From Bacteroidia bacterium (GTDB taxonomy: Bacteria; Bacteroidota; Bacteroidia; NS11-12g; UBA955), in contig JALQWO010000033.1 in NCBI GenBank assembly GCA_023258655.1, forward strand, positions 2,256 through 13,230: DNA of 10,975 bases, written 5' to 3'. Below are positions 6,605 to 10,975 of this stretch, in pieces; position 1 is the stretch's first letter, and each line of letters opens with the position of its first letter. The position numbers were made by a program, and so were the translations under genes. Under the pieces are notes generated by a model. That model saw only the letters and a program-made list of their open reading frames with translations, did not search any database and had not been told where the DNA came from.

Positions 6605-8272
6605 TTAATTTACGCCGCACCATCCCAAGACAAGATAACTCAATCCTGCCACAAGGGCACTTACAGGAATCGTTATTATCCAAGCAACCAGCAGATTGCG
6701 GGTTACACCCCAACGAACAGCACTTAAACGCTTGGTAGCTCCAACACCAATAATAGCACCGGTAATGGTGTGTGTTGTACTCACAGGGATACCCATTTGT
6801 TCAGTCATGAACAATGTCATGGCGCCCGCTGTTTCCGCACTTACCCCTTCCAATGGCGTTACTTTGGTGATTTTGGTACCCATTGTTTTGATGATTTTCC
6901 AACCACCACTCAATGTACCCAAGCCAATGGCAGCATAACATGCCAACGGAACCCAAGATGGCAATTCTTTGAAGTCAGAAATATGCCCCCCTGCAATCAA
7001 TGCCGCACCGATGATACCCATCACTTTTTGGGCGTCGTTACCGCCATGTCCCACACTAAATGCAGCACTTGAAAGCAATTGTAACTTCTTGAACATGTTG
7101 GCCATTCGATTGGCGGTTGGTGTTCTTACCACTTCACAATAAATGTAGCTCAGAATAAAGATGGCAATTACCGCATAGATACACATTAACAAAAATCTAT
7201 TGTCTGCTCGATCCAACTCCTTCACCAAATCTTTTTGAATATCAATGTTAAACCCATTGACAAATTTGTCGTAATCACCAATCACCGTCACGCCCAAAAC
7301 CAAAGCCACAGCATGGGCCGTTGAATCTGCGCCCACGGAGGTGTAGTTTTTGAACAAGGGCTTACACTGGTCCAAAATTGCTTCCTTTTCTTCTACGATT
7401 GGCTTCTTTGATTCATCGTAAAATGCTGCCTTTTTCGCAACATCCAGCTTTAACTTTTTGGAGACCAAATCTTTCAATTTGCCTTCAATCAAATAATCCA
7501 ATTCCACATGGCTGGCAATATTCTCTGCTACAACCTTTGCCCCTTTTTCGTCAAAATCAGCCAAATAAGACTTGCTCGCATCAAAATTTGCCACCGCCTT
7601 GTCGTACTTCTTCTTTACCACCTCATCATCAGGTTTTTTGGATAACTCTTTTTTATACTTGTCAACTTTATAAAACTTGGCCAGATTTTCTTCCAATTTG
7701 GTGGCGCGGAAAGAGCCAAACATGAACCAAAGGACAGCGCTCGAAGCCAAAATCAAAGCTATTTTGCCATAGATGTTTCTTCGGATTGTCACCAAAGTGA
7801 TGAAAATCGAAATAATCATACCAATCAAAGGGGCAAGCAAAATGAAGTACACTGTCTTTGAAATTTTGTCAAATTCAACAACATCTCCAAAAGGAACCCA
7901 TCCCTTTGTATAATAGGCATGTGCCAATGCTGCACCTGCAAATCCCCCAATCAAGGTATGACTCGATGAACTCGGAATACCATACCACCAGGTCAATAAA
8001 TTCCAAAAAATCGCCGCTATCAAACCTGCCAAAATCACGGGTAAGGTGATGTAGTTGTCGATTACCGTTTTTGCAATGGTATTAGCAACAGCATGGTCCT
8101 TGAAGATGAAGAATGCAACAAAGTTGAATACCGCAGCCCACAATACCGCTTGTAACGGCGTAAGTACTTTCGTACTAACTACAGTAGCAATAGAGTTTGC
8201 TGCGTCGTGAAAGCCATTGATGTAATCAAACACCAATGCCAACACAATAATTACAATTACCAACGTGGACAT
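6605..8272 (-). CDS. PiT-family inorganic phosphate transporter with long charged insertion
   Basis: The 555-residue membrane protein carries both PiT signature repeats: GFHDAANSIATVVSTK (20-35) and GHGGNDAQKVMGII (408-421). Each is followed by the paired motif SSSSHTLIGG (101-110) and VSTTHTITGA (497-506), reflecting the family's internal duplication. Such carriers take up phosphate, often as a metal-phosphate complex, by H+ or Na+ symport across the inner membrane. Hydrophobic segments are seen at about 3-19, 41-57, 76-96, 107-120, 140-162, 170-187, 317-332, 360-381, 416-430, 441-457, 497-513 and 526-550. Between about 188 and 315 lies a Lys/Asp/Glu-rich, probably helical stretch much longer than in compact PiT proteins. 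It is the second gene after a DUF47 protein, 20 bases apart, the usual Pit accessory pairing. The ATG at 8272 leads directly into the first membrane helix. Confidence 0.94.
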   Translation of the reverse strand: MSTLVIVIIVLALVFDYINGFHDAANSIATVVSTKVLTPLQAVLWAAVFNFVAFFIFKDHAVANTIAKTVIDNYITLPVILAGLIAAIFWNLLTWWYGIPSSSSHTLIGGFAGAALAHAYYTKGWVPFGDVVEFDKISKTVYFILLAPLIGMIISIFITLVTIRRNIYGKIALILASSAVLWFMFGSFRATKLEENLAKFYKVDKYKKELSKKPDDEVVKKKYDKAVANFDASKSYLADFDEKGAKVVAENIASHVELDYLIEGKLKDLVSKKLKLDVAKKAAFYDESKKPIVEEKEAILDQCKPLFKNYTSVGADSTAHAVALVLGVTVIGDYDKFVNGFNIDIQKDLVKELDRADNRFLLMCIYAVIAIFILSYIYCEVVRTPTANRMANMFKKLQLLSSAAFSVGHGGNDAQKVMGIIGAALIAGGHISDFKELPSWVPLACYAAIGLGTLSGGWKIIKTMGTKITKVTPLEGVSAETAGAMTLFMTEQMGIPVSTTHTITGAIIGVGATKRLSAVRWGVTRNLLVAWIITIPVSALVAGLSYLVLGWCGVN

Positions 8273-8292
8273 TGTTCGTTAGTCTAAATTGG

Positions 8293-8940
8293 TTAGGCGT
8301 ATTTTACAATGATGGTTTCGATCACATTGCCAACATCCTCACATTTGTCTGTGGCAACCTCCATAATTGTATAAACTTCTCTTTTGCGAATGAGTTCTTT
8401 GAAGTCGTTTTCTACTTCAAACAAGTTCTTGATGCTCATATCGAACACATTGTCCGCATGGTTTTCAAAACTGTTGATTCTCACCAAACTCTCCATGATT
8501 TTCTCTGGACGCTTCAATTCACGCAACTGCATCACAGCTTTTCCTACTTCTGCAGCACTCTGCATGATGATTTCCGCCAAACTCTGAATTCCTTGTTCGT
8601 GGGGATTCACGTTGTGGAACTGCATTTTTTTGCAAGATGCATGAATGTAATCCGCCACGTCATCCATGGCTGTAGCCAAATAGTGAATGTCCTCACGGTC
8701 AAAAGGCGTGATAAAGTTCTTGCCCAACTCTGTGAAGATCTTATGGGTAAGCTCATCATTCTTGTGTTCAAACTCTTCAATCTGCTTGCTAATGGTTAAA
8801 CGGTTGTTAGGATCCGTTTCGAAAACAAATTGATGGAGCAATACGCCCATGTCTGTAATGTTGGCTGCCGCTTGTTCAAACAGGCTGTAAAATACCTTGT
8901 CTTTAGGTAAAAAAACGCTGAGGATGTTGTTTAATGCCAT
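8293..8940 (-). CDS. DUF47/PhoU-like Pit accessory protein
   Basis: The 215-residue all-helical protein belongs to the DUF47 (TIGR00153) group, which shares the PhoU fold of helical bundles binding metal clusters. Visible acidic signatures are EFEHKNDE (about 55-62), FDREDIHYLATAMDDVADYI (about 79-98), INSFENHADNVFDMSI (about 153-168) and ATDKCEDVGNVIE near the end; these ExxxD/DxxxD-type elements bind metal in PhoU proteins. The family usually sits beside pit genes and is thought to modulate phosphate carrier activity, by analogy with PhoU on the Pst system; direct mechanism is not established. It is cytoplasmic, with no signal peptide. Length is typical. It begins with ATG at 8940, and the PiT gene starts 20 bases after its stop, so the pair form an operon ending at the hairpin at 6561-6593. 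Confidence 0.93.
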   Translation of the reverse strand: MALNNILSVFLPKDKVFYSLFEQAAANITDMGVLLHQFVFETDPNNRLTISKQIEEFEHKNDELTHKIFTELGKNFITPFDREDIHYLATAMDDVADYIHASCKKMQFHNVNPHEQGIQSLAEIIMQSAAEVGKAVMQLRELKRPEKIMESLVRINSFENHADNVFDMSIKNLFEVENDFKELIRKREVYTIMEVATDKCEDVGNVIETIIVKYA

Positions 8941-8959
8941 GATTATGAATTTATCGCAA

Positions 8960-8987
8960 CAAATTTACCATCAGCCCAAACACAAAA
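8960..8987 (-). promoter_or_regulatory. Candidate promoter of the DUF47-PiT operon
   Basis: On the minus strand, TAAATTTG (8967-8960) matches the Bacteroidetes -7 box TAnnTTTG exactly and lies 19 bases before the DUF47 ATG. A TTTTG (8987-8983) lies 15 bases further upstream, a little closer than the usual 17-23 for the -33 box. The 75-base gap between the two minus-strand genes has no terminator hairpin, so read-through from the small gene upstream is also possible. Confidence 0.42.
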
Positions 8988-9015
8988 TTTCCCTTAATCC
9001 ATATTTAACACAAAG

Positions 9016-9336
9016 TTAACATTGGACATTTTTATACATGGTTTGAATATGACTCGTTAGCGCCAGTATTTGTATTTCCATGTCCCTGTATTCCGATGCG
9101 GAAATAATACCCATATCCTCAACAGCCTGTAAATAGCTCATCAACCGCAAACAGCGATTGTATGCATCATAAATTTCCTCTCGGGTATTCATCGAAGACT
9201 TAGTACTCACTTGTTTGGCGGTTTTCATCATCTCCTCACCCAATGAGATAAAATCTTTTGCAGACATTCGATTGGCCATCTCTATTGTATGATAACCCAA
9301 TTCCCATGCACGGTCGTGATAATTTTGATTTTCCAT
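9016..9336 (-). CDS. Small four-helix-bundle-like protein
   Basis: The product is 106 residues from the ATG at 9336; a GTG at 9351 would add five (MQIAI), but ATG is the commoner start. The predicted pattern is four amphipathic helices with short turns: about 5-23 (HDRAWELGYHTIEMANRM), 26-41 (KDFISLGEEMMKTAKQV), 48-74 (TREEIYDAYN...LQAVEDMG) and 79-103. The layout and spacing, including the turn 'VEDMGIISASEYRD' before the last helix, resemble the bacterial four-helix-bundle family first found as inserts in 23S rRNA genes (S23-type, TIGR02436). The conserved core motifs of that family are weak, so this is a fold-level resemblance. There is no signal peptide, membrane segment or catalytic motif. 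It sits 75 bases upstream of the DUF47-PiT pair on the same strand. Function unknown. Confidence 0.72.
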   Translation of the reverse strand: MENQNYHDRAWELGYHTIEMANRMSAKDFISLGEEMMKTAKQVSTKSSMNTREEIYDAYNRCLRLMSYLQAVEDMGIISASEYRDMEIQILALTSHIQTMYKNVQC

Positions 9337-9369
9337 GATGGCAATTTGCACATACCCAAAGCAGATAGT

Positions 9370-9391
9370 CGGATATTTTCCGGATATTTTC
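9370..9391. repeat. Exact 11-bp tandem duplication
   Basis: CGGATATTTTC occurs twice head to tail, at 9370-9380 and 9381-9391, with no mismatch. It lies 34-55 bases upstream of the ATG of the four-helix-bundle gene and its last bases run into the palindrome at 9390-9403. It could be paired half-sites for a regulator or a slippage product. Confidence 0.85.
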
Positions 9392-9403
9392 GTTTATAAA
9401 CGA
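9390..9403. promoter_or_regulatory. 14-bp perfect palindrome, possible operator
   Basis: TCGTTTATAAACGA is its own reverse complement over all 14 bases. It lies 54-67 bases upstream of the ATG at 9336, in the position expected for a dimeric regulator site or an upstream promoter part of the four-helix-bundle gene. No regulator gene is in the window. The palindrome is certain; its role is inference. Confidence 0.45.
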
Positions 9404-9500
9404 CTACAAACTAATGCGGTTCCTATTCGGGCATGAGCACTACTACATGCTACAGTTCTAGCGTGGCAGTTCAATCAAGATGAACCGCTGTTACCTGTCA

Positions 9501-9660
9501 TCAGCGACTATACCCCATTGTCCTCGATAATACCCGGTTCTCTGCAGTTATACCCATACGTCACCAGTTATAATGAACATGTCCAGCTTTACACGGTCAT
9601 GTCCAGCTTTACCTGTGTTGTGCCCGGTTTTCCATGGTTGTCCCCGGTCGTGCCCGCGAC
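9501..9660. repeat. Degenerate array of 10-bp units (consensus near TACCCGGTTG)
   Basis: Cut every 10 bases from 9501, the DNA gives 16 similar decamers, among them TACCCCATTG (9511), TACCCGGTTC (9531), TCTGCAGTTA (9541), TCACCAGTTA (9561), TGCCCGGTTT (9621), TCCATGGTTG (9631) and TCCCCGGTCG (9641). Counted by eye, position 1 is T in 12 of 16, position 3 is C in 11, position 4 is C in 10, position 8 is T in 11 and position 9 is T in 10. Position 2 alternates C and A from 9501 to 9571, showing a 20-bp super-period. One recent copy is exact: a 15-base block starting CATGTCCAG at 9578-9592 and again at 9598-9612. The array may start a few units earlier (from about 9481). It is non-coding and lies beyond the susD terminator. 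Confidence 0.72.
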
Positions 9661-9680
9661 ACAACTAATCAAATAAAATA

Positions 9681-9711
9681 CGAGGAGGGCGGCCTGCGGC
9701 CGCCCTCCTCG
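9681..9711 (-). terminator. Rho-independent terminator after the susD-like gene
   Basis: Perfect 14-bp inverted repeat: arms 9681-9694 (CGAGGAGGGCGGCC) and 9698-9711, with a 3-base loop. It begins 43 bases past the susD stop on the minus strand and is followed there by TATTTTATTTG, a T-rich tail. Plus-strand sequence after the hairpin (TTTCAACC) has only a short T run. The build (long GC stem, three-base loop, TTTTATTT tail) is like the terminator at 6561-6593. Confidence 0.92.
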
Positions 9712-9754
9712 TTTCAACCATTCGGTGCAATCCTAAAATTACACCCAATAATAA

Positions 9755-10975
9755 TTACTTACTATCCCACCAAACCTTTTTGTCAGCCAAGTCGTTCACA
9801 CCAATCGCTCCAGGGAACTTGGTGTTATACAAACGCTCACCCAACGCATAGGGATAACGACGTGCAATGCCCGTGATCAAAGCCAACGGAGAAGGACTCA
9901 ATGAAGGCACCCCCGTTCTGCGCCAATCGTTGTAAGGCTCAATCATGGAGAAACCCGACACATACTTGTGTGTCAAAATCTTATCCAACGTGATTGATCC
10001 GGCCGTTTCACTGGCCTGAGATGTTACATAAGCTGCAGGTGCAGGACTTCCAGTAACCAACTCAACGTGCGCTTTGATCGCGTCGTTGTGAGCTGTAGCC
10101 GCCGCTGCCTTGTTACCCGCAGCAAACTGAGCCTCTGCCTCAATGAACAACAACTCCACGTAAGTAGCCAAAGGCGTAACACTGGTTTGAGAAGCAAAAT
10201 AAGAACCGAAATCACTGATGTTCTTTACGGCCTGACTTCCCAAAGCAGCGCCTTTGTATTGTCCGCTGTCGTTTGTAGTGAAATAGAATCCAATGCGAGG
10301 ATCGTTGATGCTATTCATGATATCAACCAATTTCGCACCAGCCAACATGTAACCAGAACGCTCCACCTGAGTAAAAGCATACCATTGGTTGTACTCATTC
10401 GCATTTGAACCAAATACGCAGTTGGCATCAGCAGCAGAACTAGTGAAACCAGCCGCCTTAGCCTTGGATACGTAATCCAACGCCTTGGTGTGCCAGTTGG
10501 CATCACGGTTGCTCACACGCATGGCATAACGCGCCTTAATCGCATAAGCCAACGCCTTCCACTTACCAGCGTCTCCACCGTAAATGAAATCGTCAGAACC
10601 TGGAACCAATGCATTGTCGGGCTTATCCAACAATACAACAGCGTCATCCAACATGGTTTGAATGGCAGCAATAATACTCTCTTGTGAATCGTATTTGGCG
10701 CTGTAATTACCAGCTTCTCCATCCAACGCTTCGGTCCAAGGAATATCACCCCACATGTCGGTAGCTACACCCAACATCATCGCAGTCATGACCTTCGCCA
10801 TACCCTGATAAGCTGGATTGCCATCACCGGCCGTTTTTTCCAACAACCGCATGTTCTTCAAACCACCTTGGTAGATTACACCCCACTCGTTCTCAACGTC
10901 ACCCTCATCAATGATGTAGGCACCTTGATCCAACGATTGGTTAGAAACACCCTCGCTGTGTTGTGCCCACATGCT
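9755..10975 (-). CDS. SusD/RagB-family nutrient-binding outer membrane lipoprotein, 5' truncated
   Basis: The visible 407 residues are the middle and C-terminal part of a SusD-like protein; the frame stays open through the right edge, so the signal peptide and lipobox are outside the window. SusD proteins are surface lipoproteins that cap a SusC TonB-dependent channel and bind a glycan or other nutrient. Support: the N-terminal helical run NEWGVIYQGGLKNMRLLEK, then MLGVATDMWGDIPWTEAL, KWKALAYAIKARYAMRVSN (TPR-like helices), ELLFIEAEAQFAAGN, EPYNDWRRTG, RRYPYALGERLYNT and the closing KVWWDSK, the typical ending of the SusD-like group PF12771. The substrate cannot be deduced. A susC gene is expected immediately upstream, beyond the right edge. 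The strong terminator just downstream indicates that it is the last gene of its operon within reach. Composition is somewhat richer in G and C than the lpxK region by eye, as often seen in highly expressed genes. Confidence 0.92.
   Translation of the reverse strand, partial: SMWAQHSEGVSNQSLDQGAYIIDEGDVENEWGVIYQGGLKNMRLLEKTAGDGNPAYQGMAKVMTAMMLGVATDMWGDIPWTEALDGEAGNYSAKYDSQESIIAAIQTMLDDAVVLLDKPDNALVPGSDDFIYGGDAGKWKALAYAIKARYAMRVSNRDANWHTKALDYVSKAKAAGFTSSAADANCVFGSNANEYNQWYAFTQVERSGYMLAGAKLVDIMNSINDPRIGFYFTTNDSGQYKGAALGSQAVKNISDFGSYFASQTSVTPLATYVELLFIEAEAQFAAGNKAAAATAHNDAIKAHVELVTGSPAPAAYVTSQASETAGSITLDKILTHKYVSGFSMIEPYNDWRRTGVPSLSPSPLALITGIARRYPYALGERLYNTKFPGAIGVNDLADKKVWWDSK

Larger units (their letters stand above)
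9352..9754. other. Gene-free stretch with repeats and a terminator
   Basis: No convincing gene is present on either strand in these 403 bases. From left to right it holds an exact 11-bp tandem duplication (9370-9391), a 14-bp palindrome (9390-9403), about 100 bases with nothing clear (a small GCATG-N10-CATGC inverted repeat at 9431-9450), a degenerate 10-bp array (9501-9660), a 20-base AT-rich strip, and the susD terminator (9681-9711). The one long plus-strand frame here (from 9634) runs through the array and terminator into the antisense of susD and is not believed. Confidence 0.75.

Noticed and set aside
7378..7725. Plus-strand open frame of 115 codons
   Set aside because: It is antisense to the charged insertion of the PiT protein. 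The Lys-rich coding strand gives few stops on the other strand, so the frame is a by-product.
8272..8799. Plus-strand open frame of 175 codons
   Set aside because: It is the mirror of the DUF47 gene, whose family match is clear; the plus-strand product has no recognisable domain.
9337..9351. GTG start adding five residues to the four-helix-bundle protein
   Set aside because: The extra residues (MQIAI) add no recognised element, there is no ribosome binding signal for either start, and ATG is the more frequent choice.
9501..9660. CRISPR array or integron attC cluster
   Set aside because: Units are 10 bp, directly adjacent and degenerate, with no unique spacers and no long imperfect palindromes; no cas or integrase gene is present.
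9634..9876. Plus-strand open frame of 80 codons
   Set aside because: It starts in the repeat array, crosses the terminator hairpin and continues as the antisense of the well-supported susD-like gene.

Overview
The window looks like a chromosomal segment of a gliding or Type IX-secreting member of the Bacteroidota (Bacteroidetes). Four signs agree: the tail of a protein ending in a Type IX secretion sorting domain (left edge), a GldH gliding lipoprotein, a SusD/RagB outer-membrane nutrient-binding lipoprotein (right edge), and upstream elements of the Bacteroidetes type (TAnnTTTG) with no Shine-Dalgarno sequences. I see no tRNA, rRNA, transposase, integrase or CRISPR array. Genus cannot be decided from this stretch.

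Layout. Plus strand, 1-4763: the last 36 codons of a secreted protein, then a tight four-gene run: a beta-CASP metallo-beta-lactamase RNA nuclease, lpxK (lipid A kinase), gldH, and a ComM/YifB AAA+ ATPase. Junctions are a 1-base stop/start overlap, a 20-base overlap and a 9-base gap, so one transcript is likely. Minus strand, 4760-6390: a WbpD/WlbB-like sugar N-acetyltransferase followed by galE (4-base ATGA overlap), a two-gene sugar-nucleotide operon with a good candidate promoter. It meets the first operon tail to tail with a 4-base coding overlap and no room for a terminator. Minus strand, 6561-8967: a DUF47/PhoU-like Pit accessory protein followed 20 bases later by a PiT phosphate transporter carrying a long charged insertion, closed by a strong hairpin terminator. 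Minus strand, 9016-9336: a small four-helix-bundle-like protein. Minus strand, 9681-10975: the 3' part of a susD-like gene, also closed by a strong hairpin terminator; its start, and presumably a susC partner, lie beyond the right edge.

Functional themes are cell-envelope construction (LpxK, GalE, the acetyltransferase), surface motility and secretion (GldH, the T9SS tail), nutrient uptake (PiT with DUF47, SusD), and nucleic-acid handling (beta-CASP nuclease, ComM/YifB).

Most genes belong to well-known families. The least explained part is the 400-base gap 9352-9754. It holds a degenerate array of 10-bp units (about 16 copies, with a 20-bp super-period), and separately a 14-bp perfect palindrome beside an exact 11-bp tandem duplication. 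None of these is coding or matches a family I recognise.
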